From positions 1 to 64,000 of the forward strand of contig JAUXRX010000009.1 of NCBI GenBank assembly GCA_030681645.1: 64,000 nucleotides of DNA, in the 5' to 3' direction. The notes beneath the pieces are model-generated. The model worked only from the letters and a program-made list of their open reading frames with translations, was not told the DNA's origin and searched no databases. Source of the stretch: Archangium sp. GTDB lineage: Bacteria > Myxococcota > Myxococcia > Myxococcales > Myxococcaceae. The position numbers were made by a program, and so were the translations under genes. This document shows, piece by piece, positions 44,520-52,620 of the stretch (its first letter is position 1; each line of letters begins with the position of its first letter).

Positions 44520-44885
44520 TCATTCCGCGGGGACCACGCGAGGGCGCCGGTCGTCATCGATGGCGACGAACGTGAACGTGCCGCTCGTCACCTCCTCGAC
44601 CAACGCCTCCGCGCGCGCCCGCCGGAACGCGCTCACCTTGATCTTCATCGACGTCCGCCCGACGTGAAGGACCTCGGCGTACAGGCTCACCTCGTCGCCC
44701 ACGAGCACGGGCCTCAAGAACTGCATCGCGTCGACGGCGATGGTCGAGCACCGGCCCTTCGCCCTGCGCGTCGCCGCGCTCCCCGCCGCGAGATCCATCA
44801 GCGACATCAACCACCCGCCGAAGATGTCGCCGGCCGGGTTGGCGTCCGCGGGCATGGCGATGGTGCGGATGAGGGGCTCGCTCAT
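44520..44885 (-). CDS. acyl-CoA thioesterase, hotdog fold (YciA-like)
   Basis: A 121-residue single hotdog-domain thioesterase of the YciA/BACH type, which hydrolyses acyl-CoA to acid and CoA. It has MPADANPAGDIFGGWLMSLMD with the catalytic Asp/Gly region, then VDAMQFLRPVLVGDEVSLYAEV. The ATG at 44885 (MSEPLIRT) fits the family better than the GTG three codons upstream. It lies 21 bp downstream of the small membrane-protein gene on the same strand. Confidence 0.9.
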   Translation of the reverse strand: MSEPLIRTIAMPADANPAGDIFGGWLMSLMDLAAGSAATRRAKGRCSTIAVDAMQFLRPVLVGDEVSLYAEVLHVGRTSMKIKVSAFRRARAEALVEEVTSGTFTFVAIDDDRRPRVVPAE

Positions 44886-44906
44886 CCGGCGCACAGTAGA
44901 GAAGAT

Positions 44907-45284
44907 TCAGGGCGAGTGCAGGGGCTGTCGTGGTCCCAGCAGGGGCGTGAAGACGAAGCAGTCGAGCAACCACGAGACGAGCAGGCCGACGCCGGTCCCC
45001 GCGACGTCCCAGGCGAGGTCCTTCCATGACGGGTGGCCGAGGCCGGCGAGGTCGGCGAGCTCCTTCACGATGCCCGCGGTGAGCGCCAGCCCCGCGCCGA
45101 CCGCGAGCCGAACGCCGCGCTCTTCCGTCATCAGCGCCGCGCCGCCGTAGCCGAGGCCCGCGAGCCCCGCGCTGAACGAGAAGTGCAACGCCTTGTCGGG
45201 CGCAAGCCACGGATCAGGATCCACCTGCGCGTTCGCCGCGCCGGCCCAGAGCACCACGAGGAGGAGACCGGTTCGCACCACCAC
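44907..45284 (-). CDS. small membrane protein, YfiM/DUF2279-like
   Basis: A 125-residue protein with a signal peptide (cleavage near ANA-QVDP) and two or three hydrophobic segments. The pattern DKALHFSFSAGLAGLGYG, LTAGIVKELADL and SWKDLAWDVAGTGVGLLVSW recalls the YfiM/DUF2279 periplasmic and VanZ-like families, where the DK..H and KE..D residues are conserved. The assignment is by memory of the pattern. The start is GTG at 45284. It is divergent from the large CarboxypepD_reg protein with 52 bp between starts. Confidence 0.6.
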   Translation of the reverse strand: MVVRTGLLLVVLWAGAANAQVDPDPWLAPDKALHFSFSAGLAGLGYGGAALMTEERGVRLAVGAGLALTAGIVKELADLAGLGHPSWKDLAWDVAGTGVGLLVSWLLDCFVFTPLLGPRQPLHSP

Positions 45285-45336
45285 TCTTTTAGCGAGAACC
45301 CTTGCGCTCGCGGGGTGATCTGCTCACCCTCGCCTC

Positions 45337-48210
45337 ATGAAACGACGCGGGTGGGTTGGAGTCGCGGTGGCGGGGCTCGTCGTGGGGTTGGGGCTCTGGT
45401 GGTGGTTGCAGCAGGTACCGGTGGTCGCGGGCGAAGACGGTGTGCCTGCAGCGCAGCCGGGCGTGGCGTCACCGGTGGGGCGGGGTCCTCCCACGGGTCC
45501 CGCAGCGGCCGCGCCGCTGGCCGCCGTGAGGGCACCCGGCGTGGAAGTCCTCCCCGCGTGGGTCGCGCAGCCCGAGGCGCCTTCACGGCGCGTCGCCGGG
45601 CGCGTCACCTTCGAGGGAAAGCCGGTCGCCAACGCGCTGGTGCGGCTCTCGCCCCAGCAGCAGCCGGTGGGCGTGGCCGCGGCCGACGTGCGCACCGCGG
45701 CCGACGGTGCCTTCGACCTCGGCCTGCAGCCTCCGCTGCAGTACCGGATCAACGCGTCCTCGCCGGGGCTCACCGACGCCCTCGTCTCGTTGGACCTGCG
45801 CGATCCGACCGCGAAGCCCGCGCCCGACGCGCTCGAGCTGCTGCTCACGGCGTGCGACGCGAGGCTCGTCGGTCACGTGTTCGATTCCGGCGGCGGCGCC
45901 ATCGAACACGCGCGGGTCTACCAACCGGGCAGCCCCGGCACGGAGACCAACGTGAAGGGCGAGTTCGAGCTGTGCCTGCCTCCCGGGCAGAACAGGGTGC
46001 ACGTCGAAGCGGCCGGCTACGGAAAGCTGCGCGTGTTCCTGCTGGTGCTCGGCCGCACCGTGCGCGACCTGCGCCTCATTCCCGAGGCGTTCATCGTGGG
46101 GCGGGTGGTGCTGGCCTCCGACGGCTCGGCGGTGCCGGGCGCGATGGTCTCGGCGTGGCCCGCGCAGTTCGCCAACGGCGAGGCCCCCGCGGGAGCCGAC
46201 GCGATAGCCGGCGCCGATGGCCGGTTCCGCCTCTCGGTGGCTCCCGGCGACTACAAGATCCTCGGCTGGAGCGCCGACGCGGCGAGCGCTGGTCCCTCGC
46301 GCGTCACGGCCCTGGTGGGCCGCCTCAGTGACGAGGTCACGCTGCGCCTGCAGGCGGCCCCCACGCTGCGAGGCCACGTGATGGGTGCGGGCAAGCCCGT
46401 CGCCGGCGCCAGGGTGACGGCGATCCTCACGGCGGGCAGCCGCCACGCCGACGCGCTGAGCCAGGCCGACGGCAGCTTCGTGATGCGCCACGCACCGCCG
46501 GGAGAGGTGGTCTTCACCGCCGCTCCGTACGCGGTGCTCGCGCCGAAGAAGTTCACCATGCCGAAGGTGAACGCCACCGTCGAGCTCGAGGTGAAGCGCC
46601 AGGGCTCGCTCCGCGGCCTGGTCACCGCGCGGGGCGGCAAGCCGGTGGTGGGGGCGAACGTGAAGGTGAGCAGCGGGCTCCAGTTCTTCGAGACGACGTC
46701 GGGCCCCGATGGCCGGTACCTCGAGGCAGGGCTGCCTGCCGGCACGTGGACGGTGCTCGCGGACAGCGTGCGGGTGGGCGGCTTCGTCGAGGTCAAGGGC
46801 GTCAAGCTCGCCGACGGCGAAGACAAGGAACTCGACCTCGCGCTCAGCTCCGCCGCCACGATCTCCGGTCGCGTGGTGAGCGCGGAAGGCACGCCTGTCC
46901 CCGGCGCGGTGGTGGTCTACGTGCACACCGTCACCTCGGACGAAGGGCGCTCGGTGGCGGACGCCGACGGGCAGTTCTTCTGCACCCAGATGACCGGCGG
47001 CGGTGAGTACCTGCCGAAGGTCTATCCTTCCCAGGTCTCGCGCACGCCCTATGCCCCCGCGGGCGCCCCCTTCGCGCCGCTCGAGCTCGCCGATGGCAGC
47101 GCGCAGGTCGAAGGCGTCACGCTCGCCGTGAAGTACGAGCGGTTGAGCGTCAGCGGCCGCGTCGTCGACCCCTCGGGCACGCCCATCCCCGACGCGAAGG
47201 TGCGCGCGATGGCGGTGGCCGCTGGTGAGGCGCCGCGCTTCAACCAGTTCACCGAGCTGCCTTCGGCTTCCACCGACGCGCAGGGTGCCTTCACCGTCGA
47301 GCCGCTCACCAGCGGAACCTGGGCGCTGCAGGCGCGCACGCCCGAAGGCGCCGAGGCGATCGCTCCGGCCGTCGCCGCGGGGAGCAAGGACGTCGTCATC
47401 ACCGTTCGTCCTCCGGGGATCATCGAGGGCACGCTGGTCGGCTACGAGAGCCCGCCGGTCATCTACGCCGCCGACCTCGCGGCGCACGGCTTCGTGCCCG
47501 GCCTGGTGGAGGGCTCGACGTTCAAGCTCACGCTCCGCGCCGGCACGTACCTCGTCACCGCGATGAACGCGAAAGAGGGCGACGCGAAGCGCCTCGAGGT
47601 GAAGGAGGGCGTCACCACGAAGGTCACCATGACCAGCCATGGCCACGGCGTGTTGAGCGGCCTGGTGGTGGAGCACGTCAGCCGTGCGCCGGTGCCGGAC
47701 CTGACCTGTCACGCGGTGCTCTCCGCGGGCGGGCGCGGAGGCATCACCAACTGGGACGTCGAGACCGCGCCGAAGACCGACGCCACCGGCCGCTTCACCG
47801 ACGAGCAGTCACCGGCCGGCGACCTCGAGGTGAGCTGCATGGGCGAATGGAGCGAGCTCAGCTCGGGCTCGGCGAACGTCACGCTCGCGCGCGGTGGCAG
47901 GGCGGAGGTGGTGATCGAGGTGGTGCGGCGGCGCCAGGGCGAGGCGCCGGGCGACGTGGGGCTCGACCTCGACGAGCGGGAAGCAGGGCGCGTGCTCACG
48001 GTGCGGCCCGGCTCGCCCGGCGCGAAGGCGGGCATGGCCCCGGGCGACCTGGTGGCCGGCGTGGACGGGCTGCCCAACGGCACGCTCTCGGGCGACGGCG
48101 TCGACGCGTTGATCTCCAATCACCCGCCGGGCACGCCGCTCAAGCTCACCGTGCTGCGCGGGGGGCAGGCGCGCGAGGTGGCGCTGGTCGCGGTGGCGCG
48201 GGGGCAGTAG
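45337..48210 (+). CDS. large envelope protein of CarboxypepD_reg-like domains with C-terminal PDZ
   Basis: A 957-residue protein anchored by an N-terminal membrane helix (residues 6-24). It holds about nine consecutive beta-sandwich domains of the carboxypeptidase-regulatory type, each with the theme G-R-V ... G-x-P-V-x-G-A-x-V ... D-G-x-F (for example VAGRVTFEGKPVANALVRL, ISGRVVSAEGTPVPGAVVVY). A PDZ domain occupies about 870-957 (GRVLTVRPGSPGAKAGMAPGDLVAGVDG). It acts in the periplasm or at the surface as a binding scaffold. No protease or kinase domain is present. It heads a run of exported proteins on the plus strand. Confidence 0.88.
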   Translation: MKRRGWVGVAVAGLVVGLGLWWWLQQVPVVAGEDGVPAAQPGVASPVGRGPPTGPAAAAPLAAVRAPGVEVLPAWVAQPEAPSRRVAGRVTFEGKPVANALVRLSPQQQPVGVAAADVRTAADGAFDLGLQPPLQYRINASSPGLTDALVSLDLRDPTAKPAPDALELLLTACDARLVGHVFDSGGGAIEHARVYQPGSPGTETNVKGEFELCLPPGQNRVHVEAAGYGKLRVFLLVLGRTVRDLRLIPEAFIVGRVVLASDGSAVPGAMVSAWPAQFANGEAPAGADAIAGADGRFRLSVAPGDYKILGWSADAASAGPSRVTALVGRLSDEVTLRLQAAPTLRGHVMGAGKPVAGARVTAILTAGSRHADALSQADGSFVMRHAPPGEVVFTAAPYAVLAPKKFTMPKVNATVELEVKRQGSLRGLVTARGGKPVVGANVKVSSGLQFFETTSGPDGRYLEAGLPAGTWTVLADSVRVGGFVEVKGVKLADGEDKELDLALSSAATISGRVVSAEGTPVPGAVVVYVHTVTSDEGRSVADADGQFFCTQMTGGGEYLPKVYPSQVSRTPYAPAGAPFAPLELADGSAQVEGVTLAVKYERLSVSGRVVDPSGTPIPDAKVRAMAVAAGEAPRFNQFTELPSASTDAQGAFTVEPLTSGTWALQARTPEGAEAIAPAVAAGSKDVVITVRPPGIIEGTLVGYESPPVIYAADLAAHGFVPGLVEGSTFKLTLRAGTYLVTAMNAKEGDAKRLEVKEGVTTKVTMTSHGHGVLSGLVVEHVSRAPVPDLTCHAVLSAGGRGGITNWDVETAPKTDATGRFTDEQSPAGDLEVSCMGEWSELSSGSANVTLARGGRAEVVIEVVRRRQGEAPGDVGLDLDEREAGRVLTVRPGSPGAKAGMAPGDLVAGVDGLPNGTLSGDGVDALISNHPPGTPLKLTVLRGGQAREVALVAVARGQ

Positions 48211-48268
48211 GGGCCCGCGCGCTTCCAGGAGTATCGGACGCAGGGCCGACTGGAGCAGACTGCGCGCC

Positions 48269-49477
48269 ATGCTCCGCACTGCCCTGTGCCTCTGCCTGCT
48301 CGCCACCGCTGCGTTCGCGGAAGACGAGACCTACCGCGACCCGGCGTCGAAGGAGACGCTCTTCATCGCCGGTGGCCCCAACGTCTCGTACGCCAGCCTC
48401 AAGCGCAGCTCGCTGCGGCCGCTGAAGATCGTCGAGCACGAAGACGCCGCGCGGATCATCAAGGTGAAGTTCGACAAGAGCCCCACGGTGTGGACGCTCA
48501 CCATCGACCCCACCCACACGAAGGTGGTCTGCGAGGCGCCCGGCGAGCCGCGCCAGGTGTTCGAGCGGGTGAAGATCGATCCCACCGCGTTGCCGGGCAC
48601 CACCGCGTCGCCGGGGAAGTTCATCAAGATCACCTCGCCGGACGAAGGCGCTGGTCTCTACGATCCCGTCACCGACTTCACCGGCGAGGTCGCGGCCGAG
48701 TGCGAGCGCATCGAGGTCACCTCGCTCAACGCGGCGGGTGAGGTGCAGACCAAAGGCAACCTGAAGAAGTTCACCCCGGGCGACACCACGTTCAGCTACC
48801 GGGCCTCGAAGGCGCTCAAGAACATGTCGCTGGGCAGCAACCGCTTCCGCTTCCAGGCGACGTTCAAGGACGGCGGCGTGGCGCTCGCGGAGGTGCGGGT
48901 GTCGTTCCACGAATACGAGGGTGAGATGGCGAAGCCGGTCATCTACCTGTACCCGCCGAGCCTGCAGCGCGTGATGGTCCGGGTGAGCCCCGAGGGTGGG
49001 CTGACGAAGTCGGATCCGCCGTACACCGATGGGTGGGTGGTCAACGCGACGCCGCAGGGCAGCCTGGTCACGCGCGATGGTCACGCCTACCCCTACCTCT
49101 TCTGGGAGAGCGGCTTGAAGGACAAGCCGGCGCCGCTGACCGAGGGCTTCGTGGTGCCGAAGGGCGAGGTGAAGGAATTCCTGCTCAGGTCGCTCGAGAC
49201 GCTCGGGCTCAACGCGCGCGAGACGAACGACTTCCTCGAGTTCTGGTTGCCGCGGATGACGGAGAAGCCGTGGGCCGCGGTGCGCTTCGTGCCGCGCGGG
49301 GAGATCGATCGCGCGGCGCCGCTCGAGGTGAAGCCCGCGCCGGACAGCGTGATCCGCGTGTTGATCGACTTCCGCGCGCTCGAAGCCCCGGTGAAGTTGC
49401 AGCCGCAGCAGCTGACGCCAGCCAGGCGCAGCGGCTTCGCAGTGGTCGAGTGGGGCGGGCTGCTGTACCGGGAATGA
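48269..49477 (+). CDS. secreted protein of unknown function
   Basis: A 402-residue protein with a signal peptide (residues 1-17, cleavage after AFA). The N-terminal part (to about 210) is beta-rich. The C-terminal domain from about 214 reads MAKPVIYLYPPSLQRVMVRV, DPPYTDGWVVNATPQGSL and YPYLFWESG. This pattern is shared by uncharacterised secreted proteins in several phyla, where KPxIYLYP and YLFWE are the landmarks. No catalytic motif is evident to me. The stop overlaps the next start (ATGA), which couples it to the MEMO-like lipoprotein. Confidence 0.8.
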   Translation: MLRTALCLCLLATAAFAEDETYRDPASKETLFIAGGPNVSYASLKRSSLRPLKIVEHEDAARIIKVKFDKSPTVWTLTIDPTHTKVVCEAPGEPRQVFERVKIDPTALPGTTASPGKFIKITSPDEGAGLYDPVTDFTGEVAAECERIEVTSLNAAGEVQTKGNLKKFTPGDTTFSYRASKALKNMSLGSNRFRFQATFKDGGVALAEVRVSFHEYEGEMAKPVIYLYPPSLQRVMVRVSPEGGLTKSDPPYTDGWVVNATPQGSLVTRDGHAYPYLFWESGLKDKPAPLTEGFVVPKGEVKEFLLRSLETLGLNARETNDFLEFWLPRMTEKPWAAVRFVPRGEIDRAAPLEVKPAPDSVIRVLIDFRALEAPVKLQPQQLTPARRSGFAVVEWGGLLYRE

Positions 49478-50928
49478 GCTCACCAGAGTCTCTGTCTCCC
49501 GAGGGCACACCAAACCCGGTCCTCGCTGTCGCCCTCCTCATGAGCGCCTGCGCCACGACGGTGCAAGGCACCTACCCAGGTGACCGCGTGATGTGGGACG
49601 ACATCCTCGCTCACGCAGAATCCATCCAGCTCCCCGCACGCCCGGTCGCCGTCGTCGCCCCCCACCACCTGATCGACGCCACCGAGCTCGCCGGCTTCTG
49701 GTCCGCGCTCGCCGAACACCAACCACCCGTCGTCGTGGTGATCGGCCCAGACCACTACGCGCACGGCGCCGGCCTGACAGTTGGCCAGGCCGTGACGTAC
49801 CAGACGGTCTACGGCCCCCTGCGCACCGACGCCGCGCTCGCGCGTTCACTCGACGAGCCGCGGAAGGACGACGCCTTCCTCGGCGAGCACGCGCTGCACG
49901 TGCACGCGCCGTTCATTCGCCGGCTGCTGCCCGACGCCCACTTCGTGCCGGTGATGCTGCAGTGGGCGACGCCGCGAGCCGGCCTCGAAGCGCTCGCGCA
50001 GCGGCTGCACGCGCTCCTCCCTCCAGATGCGCTCGTGGTGGCGAGCGTCGACTTCTCGCACTACCAGCCCTCGCCCTGGGCCACCTTCCACGACGAGTCG
50101 AGCTTCTCGACCGTGAGCGGCTTCGACCTCGACGCGCTGTTCCTGCGTGAGGTGGACTCGCCCGAGTCACTCTTCGTGGCGATGCGGTTCGCGCAGTTGC
50201 GGGGCGCGTCGACGGCCACGCGGCTGCTACACACCAACTCGCAGCGCAGGCGCAGCGTGTTGATCACCGACTCGACGAGTCATCAGTACTTCACGTTCAC
50301 GCCGGGGCCAGTGCGGCCGTCGCCGAGCGCGAGCGTGGTGATCACCGGTGACGTCGCGCCTTCCACGGGCCTCACCCTCCACGAGGGATGGACGTGGCAC
50401 CCCACGCGCGACTCAGGCGCGCCGAAGCACGAGGGGCTGAAGAAGATCCGCGGCCAGGAAGACCGGTTCTTCATGGGGCCCGAGGCGACGCTGTTCAACC
50501 TCGCACCGGGACAGCAGGTGAGGCGCAGGCAGAACGGGCTCGAGGTCGTGTACCTGGGTGTGGACCTGTCACAGCAGGGTGACGCGTTGCCGGCAGGGGA
50601 CTGCGTGGTCGTGCTCGCACATCGCGGTGGCCTCGACTTCACCGAAGCTGAGGAACGAGCCCGCGCGCTCCTTCCTCGCGCGAACGTGGTCGTGGGACGC
50701 GGTTTTGGTGCGGCGCGGCCGATTGAACAGGTCGATGGTCGCGTGCTCGCCCTCTCGCTGGGGCCGTTTCTCTCTGGGGTTGATGGCGCAGGCCAGGTGC
50801 TCGGTGCCACGTGTACGAAGGACGGCTTGCGGGCTCGCGTGGTGCCCGTGAAGGTGACCGGCGGCGTGCCTGAGCTCGATCTCGATCGGCTTGCTGGAGA
50901 GCTTGGGCTTCCGCTCGGGTTTGATTAG
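49474..50928 (+). CDS. lipoprotein fusing a MEMO-like and a CapA-like domain
   Basis: A 484-residue protein; the ATG at 49474 is chosen because it overlaps the previous stop. A hydrophobic stretch ends MSAC with C26, a likely lipobox. Residues 55-280 match the MEMO/AmmeMemoRadiSam B fold: VAPHHLIDAT (H64-H65), GPDHYAHG (H94), EHALHVHAPFIRRLLP (H139-H144) and SVDFSHYQPS (H196). Residues 290-484 follow the CapA (poly-gamma-glutamate synthesis) pattern, with SVVITGDVAP, VVVLAHRGGLDF and LALSLGPFLSG. However, the CapA metal residues are lost: GxHPH is replaced by GRGFGAA. So a probably active MEMO-like domain is fused to a probably inactive CapA-like one. Both assignments are by pattern. Confidence 0.75.
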   Translation: MSSPESLSPEGTPNPVLAVALLMSACATTVQGTYPGDRVMWDDILAHAESIQLPARPVAVVAPHHLIDATELAGFWSALAEHQPPVVVVIGPDHYAHGAGLTVGQAVTYQTVYGPLRTDAALARSLDEPRKDDAFLGEHALHVHAPFIRRLLPDAHFVPVMLQWATPRAGLEALAQRLHALLPPDALVVASVDFSHYQPSPWATFHDESSFSTVSGFDLDALFLREVDSPESLFVAMRFAQLRGASTATRLLHTNSQRRRSVLITDSTSHQYFTFTPGPVRPSPSASVVITGDVAPSTGLTLHEGWTWHPTRDSGAPKHEGLKKIRGQEDRFFMGPEATLFNLAPGQQVRRRQNGLEVVYLGVDLSQQGDALPAGDCVVVLAHRGGLDFTEAEERARALLPRANVVVGRGFGAARPIEQVDGRVLALSLGPFLSGVDGAGQVLGATCTKDGLRARVVPVKVTGGVPELDLDRLAGELGLPLGFD

Positions 50929-50945
50929 TCGGCCCCTCACCCCAA

Positions 50946-50972
50946 CCCTCTCCCCGCTCCGCAGGGAGAGGG
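50946..50972. terminator. 9-bp stem-loop before the PHP gene
   Basis: CCCTCTCCC at 50946-50954 pairs perfectly with GGGAGAGGG at 50964-50972 over a 9-base loop, 17 bp after the MEMO-like stop. It may terminate or punctuate the transcript. Related to the hairpin at 34970 (shared GGAGACAG after the right arm), so it is probably a REP-like family member. Confidence 0.45.
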
Positions 50973-50991
50973 AGACAGTACAGTCCGTCCC

Positions 50992-52620
50992 ATGTTGCGA
51001 CTCCTTGCGGTGTGGCTGCTCGCGGCCGAGCCGACCGTGATCGAAGGCGACGTGCCGGCCGACGGCGCGTTCTTCACCGTGCCGATCGAGGTCCCCGCGG
51101 GGACCGCGGAGCTCGAGGTGCGGCACGACGATCTCTCGGGCCCGAACATTCTCGACTGGGGGCTCTTCGCCCCCGACGGCGGCTTCCTCGGGTGGGGCGG
51201 CGGCAACTCGGAGCCCGCGGTCATCAACGCGGCCGCGTCGAGCCGCAGCTACCGGCCAACCACGCTCACGCCCGGCACGTGGAAGGTGCTGGTGGGCAAG
51301 GCGCTCGTCACGCAGCGTCCCGCCCGCTTCAGGCTCGAGGTCGAGGCGCGCGGCGAAGCCACGCTCGCACCCCAGCCCCTGCGTCGACCGTACGTGCCGG
51401 TCGCGCCGCTGGAGATCGGCGCCCGCTACTACGCAGGAGACCTGCACGTGCACTCGCTCGAGAGCGGTGACGCTCGACCGAGCCTCGGAGAGATCACCCT
51501 CTTCGCCCAGCGCCGCGGCCTCGACTTCGTGGCGCTCAGCGAACACAACACGCTCTCTCACCTCGACTTCTTCGGCGAGGCCCAGGCCACGACGCCGGTG
51601 TTGCTGGTGCCCTCGGTGGAGTTCACCACCTACGCAGGTCACCTCAACGCGTTCGGGGTCTCCCGGTTGCCGCCGTTCTGGCTCGGGCTCGACGGGGCGA
51701 CCTTCGACGGCGCGATCGCCGACTTCGAGGCGCAGGGCGCAGTCGCCACCATCAACCACCCCACCCTCGATCTCGGCACCTTCTGCATCGGGTGCGCCTG
51801 GCAGCAGCCGCTGGTCGAAGGCCTGCGCGCGGTGGAGGTGGGCGTGGGCGGTTGGGACGAGACCGGCTCGCTGTTCGACGAGAGCGCGCTGCTCTTCTGG
51901 GAAGCGTTGGCCGGGCGCGGCGTGCACCTCGCGGCCGTCGGAGGCAGCGACGATCACCGCGCGGGCCGCGGCCTCAACCAGACACAGAGCGCCATCGGGT
52001 CGCCCACGACGTTGATCTTCGCGCCCGAGCTCTCGGTCGCTGCGCTGGTGCAGGGCCTGAAGGAGGGCCGCACGGTGGTGAAGCTGCGCGGGCCGGACGA
52101 CCCGATGATCGAGCTGCGCGAGCTCGACGGAATTCCCCGCGCTGGGGACACGCTCCTGGGCAGCTCGGCGCGGCTCGAGGCCACGGTGCTCGGCGGGGAA
52201 GGGCACGTGCTGGTGTGGATCGAGAACGGCGTCGCCGTGCGCGAGGAGCGGGTGGGGACCGATCCCTTCATCTCCTCGTTCACGCTCACCGCACCTTCCG
52301 GCAAGTCAGCGCGGGTTCGCGCGGAGCTCCGCATCGCGCAGCAGCCGAGGACCGTGACGTCGCTGCTGTGGCTCGCCGAGCGCGCTGACCTGCCGCCGGT
52401 CGTCGCGAAGCGGCCCATGAGCTGCGCTGTGACTGACGCAACCCCGTTCCTGTTGCTGAGCTTGTTGTTCCGCAGGACGCGGCTTGGCGGAAACAAGGGG
52501 CGAGCCTCCGTTCAGCCCGAGCGGAGTCGAGGGCCGCGCGCCAATCGATCGGAATTCCATCCCTCGACTCCGCTCGGGATGAACGGTCCCTCGACCGCGC
52601 CTGGGATGAACGGTCCATGA
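50992..52620 (+). CDS. exported PHP-domain phosphoesterase (CehA/McbA-like)
   Basis: A 542-residue protein with a short signal-like start (MLRLLAVWLLAAEP). Residues 15-125 are beta-rich. Residues 148-390 are a PHP metal-dependent hydrolase: DLHVHS at 150-155, SEHN at 183-186, an Asn-His-Pro motif (TINHPTLDLG) and GSDDHRAG. This CehA-like branch includes phosphoester and carbamate hydrolases. The last 35 residues are encoded by an inverted repeat and look like readthrough into inserted DNA. A hydrophobic stretch with Arg residues (ATPFLLLSLLFRRTR) just before resembles an MYXO-CTERM or GlyGly-CTERM type sorting tail. The stop overlaps the next start (ATGA). Confidence 0.82.
   Translation: MLRLLAVWLLAAEPTVIEGDVPADGAFFTVPIEVPAGTAELEVRHDDLSGPNILDWGLFAPDGGFLGWGGGNSEPAVINAAASSRSYRPTTLTPGTWKVLVGKALVTQRPARFRLEVEARGEATLAPQPLRRPYVPVAPLEIGARYYAGDLHVHSLESGDARPSLGEITLFAQRRGLDFVALSEHNTLSHLDFFGEAQATTPVLLVPSVEFTTYAGHLNAFGVSRLPPFWLGLDGATFDGAIADFEAQGAVATINHPTLDLGTFCIGCAWQQPLVEGLRAVEVGVGGWDETGSLFDESALLFWEALAGRGVHLAAVGGSDDHRAGRGLNQTQSAIGSPTTLIFAPELSVAALVQGLKEGRTVVKLRGPDDPMIELRELDGIPRAGDTLLGSSARLEATVLGGEGHVLVWIENGVAVREERVGTDPFISSFTLTAPSGKSARVRAELRIAQQPRTVTSLLWLAERADLPPVVAKRPMSCAVTDATPFLLLSLLFRRTRLGGNKGRASVQPERSRGPRANRSEFHPSTPLGMNGPSTAPGMNGP
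52508..52613. repeat. REP-like inverted repeat inside the 3' end of the PHP gene
   Basis: The sequence at 52508-52533 (contains GAGCGGAGTCGAGGG) is the reverse complement of 52561-52586 (starts CCCTCGACTCCGCTCGGGAT) at 25 of 26 positions, with a 27-base loop. A third, diverged direct copy follows at 52588-52613 (CCCTCGACCGCGCCTGGGAT). The core CTCGACTCCGCTCGGGATGAACGG is of a kind seen scattered through some myxobacterial genomes, from memory. Confidence 0.7.

Noticed and set aside
45583..47712. 709-codon open frame on the minus strand
   Set aside because: Antisense to the CarboxypepD_reg protein, rich in Arg/His/Gly, without any domain; a GC-driven shadow.
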